Assembly: GCA_003132665.1 (NCBI GenBank)
Contig: PKYN01000006.1
Span: 1 to 64,000, forward strand
Direction of reading: 5' to 3'
DNA: 64,000 nucleotides
Source: Actinomycetota bacterium
Lineage (GTDB): Bacteria; Actinomycetota; Thermoleophilia; Gaiellales; Gaiellaceae
The notes beneath the pieces were generated by a model. The model was given only the letters and a program-made list of their open reading frames with translations. It was not told the origin of the DNA and did no database searches. Positions 36,357-45,214 of this stretch are shown here, piece after piece; the first letter of the stretch is position 1, and each line of letters begins with the position of its first letter. The position numbers were made by a program, and so were the translations under genes.

Positions 36357-37057
36357 ATCATCGCCAGCCAGCGCTCGAACAGGGTGCGCGCAAGCGCTCG
36401 GATCGACGATTCGCTCGCGGCGAGGTCGGCCAGCATCTTCTCCGCCGCGCCGGGACCGCTCAGCCGTTCCAGCGACTCGGCATAGGCGGGCACCTCCAGC
36501 CACTCGCTCACGAGCTCGGTCGAGACCTCGAGGTGACACTGCAGGCCGTAGGCGCGCCGACCGGCGCGAAAGATCTGATTCGGATAGGCCCGCGAGGAGG
36601 CCAGGAGGGTCGCGCCGGAGGGCAGGTCAAAGGTGCAGCTGTGCCAGTGGAAGGCGGGCAGCGTCTCGGGCAGCCCGGTCGTGACCGGGTCGGCGCCGGC
36701 AGAAGAAGTCAGGGCGATCGGGAGAACGCCGATCTCGGGCGCTGCGCCGGTGTAGACGCGGGCCCCGAGCGCGTCGGCGAGGAGCTGTGCGCCGAGGCAC
36801 ACGCCCCAGAACGGCTTTTCTTCCGCGACCAGCTCGGTGATCGCGCGCTTCTCGCCGGCGAGCCAGGCGTGGCGATCCTCCTCGAAGGTGTCCATCGGCC
36901 CGCCCATCGCGACGAGCGCATCGAAGTCGCGCCAGTCGGGAAGCGCTTCGCCGTCGTCGAGCTCGACGCGGACCAGCTCGGCGCCCAGCCCACGCAACAC
37001 GTCCTCGTACTCGCCGGGCGGTTCGCAGGCGATGTGCTGAAGCACGAGGATGCGCAT
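36353..37057 (-). CDS. Class I glutamine amidotransferase-like protein
   Basis: About 234 residues. The nucleophile elbow is GVCLGAQLLADALG and the catalytic His-Glu is in GLQCHLEVS. FHWHSCTFDLP is a conserved substrate loop of the GuaA-related free-standing group. No synthase domain is attached. ATG 37057 gives a typical start (MRILVLQHIA); ATG 37084 would add nine residues. It is inserted on the opposite strand between E2/VOC and E3. Confidence 0.85.
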   Translation of the reverse strand: MRILVLQHIACEPPGEYEDVLRGLGAELVRVELDDGEALPDWRDFDALVAMGGPMDTFEEDRHAWLAGEKRAITELVAEEKPFWGVCLGAQLLADALGARVYTGAAPEIGVLPIALTSSAGADPVTTGLPETLPAFHWHSCTFDLPSGATLLASSRAYPNQIFRAGRRAYGLQCHLEVSTELVSEWLEVPAYAESLERLSGPGAAEKMLADLAASESSIRALARTLFERWLAMI

Positions 37058-37162
37058 CTCTCGCTTTGTCCGGTCGCTCGGCATCGGTCTTCAAAGTTAT
37101 CGGCCGCGCGGGTTCCGCCGCGGTTAGGATCGAAGGGTTAGCGAGCAGAAGGAAGGACTGCC

Positions 37163-38560
37163 ATGGAATGTGACGTCGCCGTCCTTGGAGGCGGACCGGG
37201 CGGCTATCCGGCCGCGATCCGCGCCGCACAGCTCGGCGCGAAGGTCGTCTGCGTCGAGAGCGAAGCGGCGCTCGGCGGGGTTTGCCTGCGCGTGGGCTGC
37301 ATTCCCACCAAGACCTGGGTCGCGACGGCGCGCGCGATCAAGGAGATCGAGGAGAGCTACGAGAACCTCGGTATCCGCATCAGCGAAGCCAGTCTCGACT
37401 TCGCGCAGGCGAACGCCTGGAAGTCGAGCACGGTCGAGCGGATGACGAGCGGCGTTGCGACGCTGTTCAAGGCAAATGGAGTCGAGCGCGTAAAGGCCTT
37501 CGGCCGCTTCACGGATCCGCACACGATCGCCGTCGAAGGCGGCGAGGAGATCTCGTTCTCGAGCGCGATCGTGGCCACCGGCTCGCATCCGGTCGTTCCT
37601 CCCATCCCCGGCATCGATTCCGCGCGCTGCGTCGATTCGACCGGCCTGCTCGCGCAGACAGAGGTTCCGCCGCGCCTGCTTATCCTCGGCGGCGGCGTGA
37701 TCGGTTGCGAGTTCGCTTCCATCTTTGCCCGCTTTGGCTCCAAGGTGACGATCGTCGAGCTGCTCGAGCGCCTGCTTCCGATGGAGGACGAGGACGTCTC
37801 CACCGAACTGGCGAAGAGCTTTCGCCGCCGCGGCATCGAGCTGCGGCTCGCTACGGCCTGCAGCAAGGTCGAGGAGGCCGGCGGAGCGCTCCGCGTCCAG
37901 CTCGCGGGCGACGAGACAATCGAAGCCGAGCTGATGCTCGTCTCGGTCGGGCGGGCGCCGAGCGTCGAGGGCATCGGGCTGGAAGCGGCCGGGGTTTCCT
38001 TCGATCCGAAGCTCGGCATCCAGACCGACGAGAAGCGGCGCACGAATGTCGCTCACATCTACGCCGCCGGGGACGTGGCGGGGCATTGGCAGCTCGCGCA
38101 CACGGCCTTCTACGAGGCCGAGATCGCCGCCGAGAACGCGACCGGGCACGAGACCGTCGTCGGCGAGCGAACCGTCCCGCGCCCGATCTACAGCGAGCCC
38201 GAGATCGCCGCGGTGGGCCTGACCGAGGCCGAGGCGCGCGAGCGTCACGGCGACGAGGTCGTAACCGGTCGCTTCCCCTGGGCGGCAAATGGACGCGCAG
38301 TGATGCAGGGCGATACGACAGGCTGGGTGAAGACCATTCACGAGAGCCGCTACGGCGAGCTGCTGGGCCTGGTCGTCGTGGGACCGCACGCGACCGAGCT
38401 GGTCGAGGTCGGGCGGGTCGCTATCGACGCCGAATCGACGATCGAGACCCTCTCGCTGGGAATGACGGCGCATCCGACTCTGAGCGAGGCGATAAAGGAG
38501 GCCGGCCTTGTCGCTCTCGGGCGGCCCGTGCACGTGGCGAGCAAACGGAGGGCTCGCTGA
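37163..38560 (+). CDS. lpdA: Dihydrolipoyl dehydrogenase (E3)
   Basis: A 465-residue flavoprotein. FAD site GGGPGGYPAA at the N-terminus, redox disulfide C41-L-R-V-G-C46, NAD site LGGGVIGCEFA near residue 174, second FAD motif IYAAGDVAG and the C-terminal dimer-interface base HPTLSEAIKEA. It reoxidises the lipoyl group of E2. The first glycine motif reads GGGPGGYPAAI where GGY-A-A-I is usual. The divergent amidotransferase separates it from the E1-E2 genes. Confidence 0.94.
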   Translation: MECDVAVLGGGPGGYPAAIRAAQLGAKVVCVESEAALGGVCLRVGCIPTKTWVATARAIKEIEESYENLGIRISEASLDFAQANAWKSSTVERMTSGVATLFKANGVERVKAFGRFTDPHTIAVEGGEEISFSSAIVATGSHPVVPPIPGIDSARCVDSTGLLAQTEVPPRLLILGGGVIGCEFASIFARFGSKVTIVELLERLLPMEDEDVSTELAKSFRRRGIELRLATACSKVEEAGGALRVQLAGDETIEAELMLVSVGRAPSVEGIGLEAAGVSFDPKLGIQTDEKRRTNVAHIYAAGDVAGHWQLAHTAFYEAEIAAENATGHETVVGERTVPRPIYSEPEIAAVGLTEAEARERHGDEVVTGRFPWAANGRAVMQGDTTGWVKTIHESRYGELLGLVVVGPHATELVEVGRVAIDAESTIETLSLGMTAHPTLSEAIKEAGLVALGRPVHVASKRRAR

Positions 38561-38666
38561 GGGACTCGGCTCTCGCGTCCGCATGGCGACGGAGATCTCA
38601 TGTTTGGTTCCGGCCCGCGTGTTTTTGAGAGCGACAAAGCTCGTTCGCAGCCGATAGGGTACGGGC

Positions 38667-39818
38667 ATGCGCAGAGGCTCCCGATCCCGCACTGTCAGGC
38701 CGCTTGTCCGAGCTGCCCTGGAATCGATAGAGCCCTACGAAGCGGGCAAGCCGATCGAGGAGGTCGAGCGCGAGCAAGGCGTAAGCCGCGTCGTGAAGCT
38801 GGCTTCCAACGAGGGACCGTTCGGCCCTTTTCCGATTGCTCGCCAGGTGCTGGCGACCCAGTCCTACGAGCTCAACCGCTATCCCGACTCGGGCGCCTAT
38901 CAGTTGCGCACGGTGCTGGCCGAGCGCCTGGGCGTTGACTTCGACGAGGTCGCGCACGGCGCAGGCGCCGACGGTCTGATCAGCCATCTCTCGCTGGCGC
39001 TGCTCGAGCCCGGCGACGAGGTGGTTTTCGGCTGGCCTTCCTTCACGAGCTACATGCTCAGCACGATGAAGATGGGCGCCACTCCCAAACCGGTGCCGCT
39101 TCGAGACCATCGCTACGACCTCGAGGCGATGCTCGCGCAGGTCGGGCCGCGAACGAAGATCGTCTACATCTGCACCCCGAACAATCCAACCGGGACGATG
39201 ACCGCTCGCGAGGAGCTGGACGCTTATTTCGAGCGCGTCCCCGGGCACGTGCTGACGGTCATCGATCAGGCTTACTTCGAGTACATCGAGGAGCCCGACT
39301 ATCCCGACGCGATCGAGGAGTACTTCAAGCGAGGCAAGCGCGTCACCACGCTTCGATCCTTCTCCAAGATCTACGGATTGGCCGGCCTTCGGGTGGGCTA
39401 CGCGGTCGCGTCGAAGGAGATCTGCGCCGCGATTGCCAAGGTGCGGCCGGCTTTCGACGTCTCTTCGACCGCCCAGGTGGGAGCGATCGCCAGCCTGACC
39501 GGCGACGACGCCGAGGCCGAGCTCGAGCGCAGGCGCTCCTACAACACGGTCGCGGTCGCCGAGCTCGGACGCATTCTCAGAGCCTTCGGGCTGGAGACCG
39601 TCGGTCCGGCGGTAGCGAACTTCCTATACGTCGATCTCGGCTTGGACAGCCGCCCGTTCTTCGAGCAACTGCTCGCGCAGGGTGTGGTCGTTCGGCCGCT
39701 GCACAGTTTCGGCGCGCCGTCGGCGATTCGAGTCACCGCCGGCACCACCGAAGAGCACGCGCTTCTGCGCCAGGCGCTGCAGGTCGTGAGGCCCGGCGGA
39801 CACAGCCTGGCGGGCTAG
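38667..39818 (+). CDS. hisC: Histidinol-phosphate aminotransferase-type enzyme
   Basis: A 383-residue fold-type I PLP enzyme. The Schiff-base lysine is in RSFSK234IYGLAGLRVGY; YICTPNNPTGT and the Asn-Asp/Tyr pair (VIDQAYFEY) bind PLP; LASNEGPFGPFP opens the substrate site. Family members transaminate imidazole-acetol phosphate or aromatic amino acids (ArAT), so the role is not settled by this sequence. No other his gene is nearby. The 3' end of the coding sequence is part of a GC-rich repeat. Confidence 0.9.
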   Translation: MRRGSRSRTVRPLVRAALESIEPYEAGKPIEEVEREQGVSRVVKLASNEGPFGPFPIARQVLATQSYELNRYPDSGAYQLRTVLAERLGVDFDEVAHGAGADGLISHLSLALLEPGDEVVFGWPSFTSYMLSTMKMGATPKPVPLRDHRYDLEAMLAQVGPRTKIVYICTPNNPTGTMTAREELDAYFERVPGHVLTVIDQAYFEYIEEPDYPDAIEEYFKRGKRVTTLRSFSKIYGLAGLRVGYAVASKEICAAIAKVRPAFDVSSTAQVGAIASLTGDDAEAELERRRSYNTVAVAELGRILRAFGLETVGPAVANFLYVDLGLDSRPFFEQLLAQGVVVRPLHSFGAPSAIRVTAGTTEEHALLRQALQVVRPGGHSLAG

Positions 39819-39878
39819 GACGCCGCAAAGGCCTCACGGCCTGGCGGACACAGCCTGGCGGACACGGCCTCGCGGGCT
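39795..39878. repeat. Short GC-rich repeat at and after the hisC 3' end
   Basis: The 19-base word GGCGGACACAGCCTGGCGG occurs at 39795-39813 (inside the hisC end) and 39843-39861. A diverged third copy at 39857-39878 overlaps the second. The offsets are 48 and 14 bases. This suggests local duplication by slippage or unequal exchange. Confidence 0.7.
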
Positions 39879-40172
39879 CGGGCGCGGCCCGGCGGACGCA
39901 GAACCGCCGCCTGAAGACGCTGCAGAAGGGCAGGCCTTGGCCTCGGCGCGGAGTTCTGCGAAGACGGAAGATCGAGGAATGACGATCGTCGTTTCTTGAT
40001 GTCGGCTTCAAGACAGTAGAATTCCCCGTATCCACGGCTTAACCGGTGGCCGTGGAGAGGTGTTGAGCCGGTACCGCTTCGAAGATCGCGTGAAAAAAGC
40101 TAAGAGCCCGAAGTTCTCTGTAGCGTCTGCGGCGAATGCCGTGGGCATCGCCGGGCGGCGAGGCGGGGTGAC
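39819..40172. other. Intergenic region between hisC and peptide ABC operon
   Basis: 354 bases without a convincing gene. The left part holds copies of a GC-rich repeat. TTGATG (39996-40001) and TAGAAT (40017-40022), 15 bases apart, could be a promoter for the ABC operon. The GTG start of the first permease (40173) has a GGGGTGA site. Confidence 0.5.
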
Positions 40173-41159
40173 GTGACATCGCCCGAAATGATCGAGCGCG
40201 GCGACAACCTCGTCGACGAGATCAACGCTCCGGACCTCTCGGAGATCGTCGGGCGAGGACCGTGGGAGCTCTTCTGGATGCGCCTCCGCGAAGACAAGGT
40301 CGCGCTCGTCTCCTTCGGCGTCATCGTCGCGATCGTTCTTATCGCGATCTTCGCTCCCTTTATCGTCGACGTGCTCGGTCACCCACCGAACGCGCAGTAC
40401 CCGAACACTCTCAACGACGTCGGCACGCCCGTCACCGGCCCCTCGGCGGACTTCCTGTTCGGGGTCGACAAGGTCGGCGAGGACGTCTTCTCGCGCGTGG
40501 TGTACGGAGCGCGCGTCTCGCTGGAGGTGGCGCTGTTCTCCACCGCCATCGCGGTCTTCGTCGGAGTCATCGCCGGCATGGTCGCCGGTTTCTATCGAGG
40601 GCTGGCCGACACGCTCATCTCGCGTTTCATCGACGTGATGCTGGCCTTCCCCGTACTCCTACTGGCGATGGGCGTCGCCTCCGCCTGCGCAATCGGGAAC
40701 GGCTGCCTGAACGGATTGATCAAACCGGGGGTGCCGACGGTCGTCGCGGTGATCGCCATCATCAACTGGACCTACATCGGGCGCATCATTCGCGGTCAGG
40801 TCTTGTCGCTTCGCGAGAAAGAGTTCGTAGAGGCGGCGCGCGCGAGTGGTGCGGGTGACGTGTCGATCCTGTTCCGCGAGATTCTGCCCAACCTCGTTGC
40901 GCCGATCGTCGTCTACACGACGCTCGTGATTCCGCAGAACATCTTGCTCGAAGCGGCGCTCTCCTATCTGGGAGTGGGCGTCGGCGTGCAGCAGGCGAGT
41001 TGGGGACAGATGATCTCCGACTCGACGCAGTACTTCAACATCGCTTGGTGGTACTTCACCTTCCCTGGCGCCGCGCTCTTGATCACGGTGCTTGCTTTCA
41101 ACCTTCTCGGGGACGGCATTCGCGACGCGCTCGATCCGAGGACGGTGGAAGTGACATGA
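40173..41159 (+). CDS. Peptide/nickel-type ABC transporter permease (DppC/OppC-like)
   Basis: A 328-residue protein with an N-terminal OppC-type segment, about six membrane helices and the permease EAA loop (EAARASGAGDVSILFREILPNL). The extracytoplasmic stretch after helix 1 (VGTPVTGPSADFLFGVDKVGEDVFSR) is the OppC family signature. First gene of a five-gene operon: permease, binding protein, permease, ATPase, ATPase fusion. Confidence 0.92.
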   Translation: MTSPEMIERGDNLVDEINAPDLSEIVGRGPWELFWMRLREDKVALVSFGVIVAIVLIAIFAPFIVDVLGHPPNAQYPNTLNDVGTPVTGPSADFLFGVDKVGEDVFSRVVYGARVSLEVALFSTAIAVFVGVIAGMVAGFYRGLADTLISRFIDVMLAFPVLLLAMGVASACAIGNGCLNGLIKPGVPTVVAVIAIINWTYIGRIIRGQVLSLREKEFVEAARASGAGDVSILFREILPNLVAPIVVYTTLVIPQNILLEAALSYLGVGVGVQQASWGQMISDSTQYFNIAWWYFTFPGAALLITVLAFNLLGDGIRDALDPRTVEVT

Positions 41160-41184
41160 AAAACAACCCGCAAGGAGGAATCGA

Positions 41185-42951
41185 ATGAACGGTTGCAGTA
41201 ACCAGTCTCGTCGCCGTTTCGGGCGGCTGCGTGCTGGTTCGCTCGGCGTCGTCACGGTGCTCTTGTTAGGCGCTCTGGCGTTCACCGTTACCGGCTGTGG
41301 GACGAAAGCGAAGAACACGATTACCGTTCTTTCGGCCGGCGATGTCGACTATCTGGATCCAGGCCTCGCTTATTACCAGTTCTCGTACGAGGTCCTCTAT
41401 CCGGTAGATCGACCCCTGATCAGTTACAAGGCCGGCAGTACGGACTACCAACCGGATATGGCGGCTAGCTTGCCGACCGTCTCCGACGGTGGCAAGACTT
41501 TCACCGTTCATCTCAGGACGGGAGTCAAGTTCGCTCCTCCGGTGAATCGCGAAGTGACGTCGGCCGACGTGAAGTACGCGATCGAACGCGGGTTTGCTCA
41601 AAGCGTTCCAAACCCATATGCAGGTGTGTATTTCGGGACGCTCGTCGGAATTCCGACGACGTCTCCGGCGACACCTAAGGGCCTCGACATCCCGGGAATC
41701 GAGACCCCCAACAAGTCCACGATCGTGTTCAAACTGACTAAGCCCTCGGGCGTTTTCGTCGGCGCTCTCTCGCTGCCTCTGACGGCGCCAGTGCCCGAGG
41801 AGTACGCGAGCAAGTTCGACAATAAGAAGCAGTCCGACTACGGCTTCCATCAGATCGCCTCCGGTCCTTACATGATCAAGAACAACAAGGCCGGAACGGT
41901 CACCGGTGTGGGTTACGTAGCGAAGCAGAAGATCACTCTCGTTCGAAACCCGAACTGGGATTCCAAGACCGACTTCCGCCCGGCGAAGGCCGACGAGGTC
42001 ATCTTCTCGGAGGGTTTCCAGGACTCGACCGTGCTGGCTAGGAAGATCCTGGCCGGTACGGGCGACGTGAACGGCGATACGCCGATTCCGGCAACCGAGA
42101 TGCAGTCGATCATGGCCAACTCGAGCCAGAAGAAGCAGCTCTTCTTCACGCCCGTGTCGGGAACTCGCTTCATCCCGCTGAACATGTCAAAGCCACCGTT
42201 CGACAACATCGACGTGCGTAAGGCAGTGGCTTACGTCCTGGATCGGGACGCCATGCGAAAGACTCGCGGCGGCATTCTGTCCGGGAAGATCGCAACCCAC
42301 TTCATCGATCCAGGCTTCGGTACGCATGGCTTCGACCAGTCCGGCGGGTTCGGCTTCGATCCGTTCCCGTCCCCTGGTTTCAAGGGCGATGTCGCCAAGG
42401 CCAAGGCTGAGATGAAGAAGGCGGGCTTCCCGTCCGGCATGTACACGGGGCCGACGCTCACCATGGTGGCGGACAACGTGCCGCCGGGATCCGATACGGC
42501 CAAGGTAGTCGTCAACAGCCTCGGCAAGATCGGCTTCAAGGTGAATCTCATCGCACAGGCTCATGCCACGATGTACACGGACTTCTGCAACGTGCTGAAG
42601 GCCGAGCCGAACATCTGTCCGAATGTCGGTTGGCAAGCTGACTTCGCCGAGCCGGAGACCCTGCTCGACGCGACCTTCAACGGGACAGCGATCATTCCGA
42701 GGAACAACTCCAACTGGCCGCAGTTGAACGATCCGGCCATCAATGCAGCAATGGCCAAGGCGAAGGTGATCGTCGATCCGCTCAAGCGCTATCAAGCTTG
42801 GGGCAAGATCGACGAGATGATCACCAACACCGCCGCGGCTGTTCCGTGGCTGTGGGAGAACTGGCCGACTCTCTTCTCGTCACGAGTAGACCCCGCCCTC
42901 CAGCTCTGGAACGGCGGTTCTCCTGACGTGGCCTTCATGTCAGTGAAGTAA
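41185..42951 (+). CDS. Peptide/nickel-type ABC transporter substrate-binding lipoprotein
   Basis: A 588-residue family 5 solute-binding protein. Lipobox FTVTGC near residue 35, then LSAGDVDYLDPGLAYYQFSYEVL, DVKYAIERGF and the late RYQAWGKIDEMI typical of DppA/OppA. ATG 41185 follows AAGGAGGAATCG. It delivers substrate to the two flanking permeases. The specificity (peptide, sugar, metal) cannot be read from sequence. Confidence 0.92.
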   Translation: MNGCSNQSRRRFGRLRAGSLGVVTVLLLGALAFTVTGCGTKAKNTITVLSAGDVDYLDPGLAYYQFSYEVLYPVDRPLISYKAGSTDYQPDMAASLPTVSDGGKTFTVHLRTGVKFAPPVNREVTSADVKYAIERGFAQSVPNPYAGVYFGTLVGIPTTSPATPKGLDIPGIETPNKSTIVFKLTKPSGVFVGALSLPLTAPVPEEYASKFDNKKQSDYGFHQIASGPYMIKNNKAGTVTGVGYVAKQKITLVRNPNWDSKTDFRPAKADEVIFSEGFQDSTVLARKILAGTGDVNGDTPIPATEMQSIMANSSQKKQLFFTPVSGTRFIPLNMSKPPFDNIDVRKAVAYVLDRDAMRKTRGGILSGKIATHFIDPGFGTHGFDQSGGFGFDPFPSPGFKGDVAKAKAEMKKAGFPSGMYTGPTLTMVADNVPPGSDTAKVVVNSLGKIGFKVNLIAQAHATMYTDFCNVLKAEPNICPNVGWQADFAEPETLLDATFNGTAIIPRNNSNWPQLNDPAINAAMAKAKVIVDPLKRYQAWGKIDEMITNTAAAVPWLWENWPTLFSSRVDPALQLWNGGSPDVAFMSVK

Positions 42952-42957
42952 GTCGAG

Positions 42958-44037
42958 TTGACGCAGCCGATCAACAACGAAGCATCGAACGCCCCTCGGC
43001 CGAACAGGCCGGGGGGCGGGCTGCGCTCGTCGGCCGCCGACTATGCACGGACGGCGAAGGGCGTGCTCTTCTCGTCGATGTTCCGCTACATCGTGCGCCG
43101 AGTCATCTGGGGAATCCTGATGCTCCTCGTCGTCAGCGCACTCACCTTCGTCATCTTCTATCTGCTGCCGGCGGGCGACCCGGCCGCCATCAGGGCCGGG
43201 CGTTATGCGACTCCGGCGCGCATCGCGCAGATCAGGCATCAACTCGGCCTCGATCGCCCGGTTTACTACCAGTACTGGGTCTACATGAAGGCCCTCGTCG
43301 TCCACTTCGATTTCGGTACCTCGTTCAAGACCAACCTGCCCGTCGGGGGTGAGATCTTCCGGCGCCTGCCCGTTACCTTCTCGGTGGCGATCGGAGCCGT
43401 GATCATCTGGGTGGCGATCGGGATTCCCGTCGGCATCATCTCTGCGATCAAGCGCCGCTCGTGGCTCGACCGGGTGACGATGGGCGGGTCGCTCGTCGCC
43501 ATCTCGGCGCCCGTTTACTGGCTTGGTCTGATCGCACTTTTCCTCTTCTCCAAGGATGTCGGCGTCATCAAGGTGTTCGGCGGCTCGGGCAGCTACGTGC
43601 CCTTCTTCCAGGATCCGGGCGCATGGTTTTCGTCACTCATTCTTCCTTGGTTCGTCCTGGCGGCGGCCTTTACGGCGTTCTACGCGCGCATGGTGCGCGG
43701 GAACTTGATCGAGACGATGAACGAAGATTTCATTCGCACGGCGCGTGCGAAGGGCCTGTCCGAGCGGCGCGTTGTCTTCCGCCACGGCCTGCGCGCGGCG
43801 CTGACACCGGTGGTGACGATGGCCGGGCTCGATATCGGCACGCTGCTCGGCGGCGCCGTCCTCACCGAGACGGTGTTCAACATCCCCGGCATCGGCCGGC
43901 TCGCATACGACTCGATCATCGGCTCCGACCTCCCGATGATTCAAGGCACGGTTCTGTTTGGCGCCTTCTTCATCATCAGCGCCAATCTGATCGTGGACGT
44001 CCTCTACGCCTTCCTCGACCCGCGCGTCCGCTACTAA
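42958..44037 (+). CDS. Peptide/nickel-type ABC transporter permease (DppB/OppB-like)
   Basis: A 359-residue protein. The typical OppB start MFRYIVRRVIWGILMLLVVSALTF lies 40 residues in; the translated N-terminal extension from TTG 42958 is Pro/Asn-rich. Later motifs LGLDRPVYYQYWVYM and EAA loop (RTARAKGLSERRVVFRHGLRAAL) confirm the family. TTG 42958 is 6 bases after the lipoprotein stop; ATG 43078 is a possible internal start but lacks a ribosome site. Confidence 0.9.
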   Translation: MTQPINNEASNAPRPNRPGGGLRSSAADYARTAKGVLFSSMFRYIVRRVIWGILMLLVVSALTFVIFYLLPAGDPAAIRAGRYATPARIAQIRHQLGLDRPVYYQYWVYMKALVVHFDFGTSFKTNLPVGGEIFRRLPVTFSVAIGAVIIWVAIGIPVGIISAIKRRSWLDRVTMGGSLVAISAPVYWLGLIALFLFSKDVGVIKVFGGSGSYVPFFQDPGAWFSSLILPWFVLAAAFTAFYARMVRGNLIETMNEDFIRTARAKGLSERRVVFRHGLRAALTPVVTMAGLDIGTLLGGAVLTETVFNIPGIGRLAYDSIIGSDLPMIQGTVLFGAFFIISANLIVDVLYAFLDPRVRY

Positions 44038-44058
44038 CGAACAGCCAGGATCTCCGAG

Positions 44059-45135
44059 ATGACACCAGAACCGCCAGCTTCCGATAACGCTGCCGCCACG
44101 TCGCGCGAGACGTCGAAGTCGTCCTCCGCGCTGCTCGAGATACGCGATCTGCACGTGCACTTTCGAACCCGCGACGGTGTCGTGCATGCGGTCGAGGGCG
44201 CTCAGCTCTCGGTGGAACGCAGCCAGACGCTCGGCGTCGTCGGCGAGTCGGGCTCGGGCAAGAGCGTGACGGCGATGACCGTGATCGGTCTGACGCGGTT
44301 TCCCAACGCCACGATCAGCGGTGAGATCGAGTTCGACGGAATCGACCTCGTGAATCTGCCCGACAACCAGATGCGAAGTGTGCGCGGGCGCCGGATAGCG
44401 ATGATCTTCCAGGATCCGCTCTCCTCGCTGCACCCCCTCTACAAGGTCGGCTGGCAGATCGTGGAGGCGATCCAGACGCACGAGGACGTCTCGACGAGCG
44501 AGGCGAGAACGCGAGCGATCGAGGCGCTGCACGAGGTCGGGATACCAAGTCCCGAGAAGCGAATCGACAGCTACCCGCACGAGCTCTCCGGAGGTATGCG
44601 CCAGCGCGTGATGATCGCGATGGCTCTCGTGCTCAAGCCGGACGTGTTGATCGCGGACGAGCCGACGACGGCGCTGGACGTGACCGTGCAGGCGCAGATT
44701 CTCGACCTCATCCGAAGGCTGAAGGACGAGTACGGGACCGCGGTGGTCATGATCACCCACGACCTGGGTGTCATTGCCGAGCTCGCGGACGAGGTCGCCG
44801 TGATGTACGCGGGCCGTGTGATGGAGAAGGCGCCTCGAGAGGTTCTCTTCACCAGCCCCGAGCTTCCGTACACGTGGGGACTGATGCGTTCGATTCCGCG
44901 CCTGGACGCGCCGCGGCCCGACCGCCTCGACTCGATCTCGGGCATGCCACCTAGCCTGATCAACTTACCCCCGGGCTGTCCCTTCCACCCGCGCTGCCCC
45001 TATGTGATGGACGTCTGCCTGACGAAGGAGCCCGAGCTGAAGCAATCCGAGCCCGGCCATCTGGTCTCCTGCCATCTGGAGATCAAGGAGAGGCAGCAGA
45101 TCGGCCGCGACCTTCAAACCCAGTACAGGAGCTGA
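44059..45135 (+). CDS. Peptide/nickel-type ABC transporter ATP-binding protein (DppD/OppD-like)
   Basis: A 358-residue protein. A ~25-residue Ser/Ala-rich N-terminal tail, then an NBD with Walker [10 protein letters not shown], signature LSGGMRQR and Walker [13 protein letters not shown]. The C-terminal oligopeptide-transporter extension has [16 protein letters not shown], a Cys pattern found in these ATPases. A 24-codon open frame follows, then the paired fusion ATPase. Confidence 0.93.
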   Translation: MTPEPPASDNAAATSRETSKSSSALLEIRDLHVHFRTRDGVVHAVEGAQLSVERSQTLGVVGESGSGKSVTAMTVIGLTRFPNATISGEIEFDGIDLVNLPDNQMRSVRGRRIAMIFQDPLSSLHPLYKVGWQIVEAIQTHEDVSTSEARTRAIEALHEVGIPSPEKRIDSYPHELSGGMRQRVMIAMALVLKPDVLIADEPTTALDVTVQAQILDLIRRLKDEYGTAVVMITHDLGVIAELADEVAVMYAGRVMEKAPREVLFTSPELPYTWGLMRSIPRLDAPRPDRLDSISGMPPSLINLPPGCPFHPRCPYVMDVCLTKEPELKQSEPGHLVSCHLEIKERQQIGRDLQTQYRS

Positions 45136-45139
45136 GCCG

Positions 45140-45214
45140 ATGAATGCCGTCCAGCTCCCGCACACCGATCGACCAAGCCGGGCCACCGCGCAGCTCGTAG
45201 GAGACGAGTCGTGA
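45140..45214 (+). CDS. 24-residue open frame, likely remnant N-terminus of the following ATPase
   Basis: ATG 45140 has AGGAG 8 bases upstream and reads MNAVQLPHTDRPSRATAQLV, then GDES, then TGA, which overlaps the GTG of the next gene (GTGA, 45211-45214). Its composition resembles the Ser/Thr/Ala tail found at the N-terminus of the paired ATPase (44059-45135). It may be what is left of the original ATPase start after a DUF805 sequence arrived, now acting to couple translation. Confidence 0.5.
   Translation: MNAVQLPHTDRPSRATAQLVGDES

Noticed and set aside
37124-38692. Long minus-strand frame over lpdA
   Set aside because: Antisense shadow with no recognisable domain; lpdA is complete on the + strand.
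39733-40035. 100-codon minus-strand frame after hisC
   Set aside because: It overlaps the hisC 3' end and the GC-rich repeat; its Arg/Pro-rich product is a consequence of the repeat.
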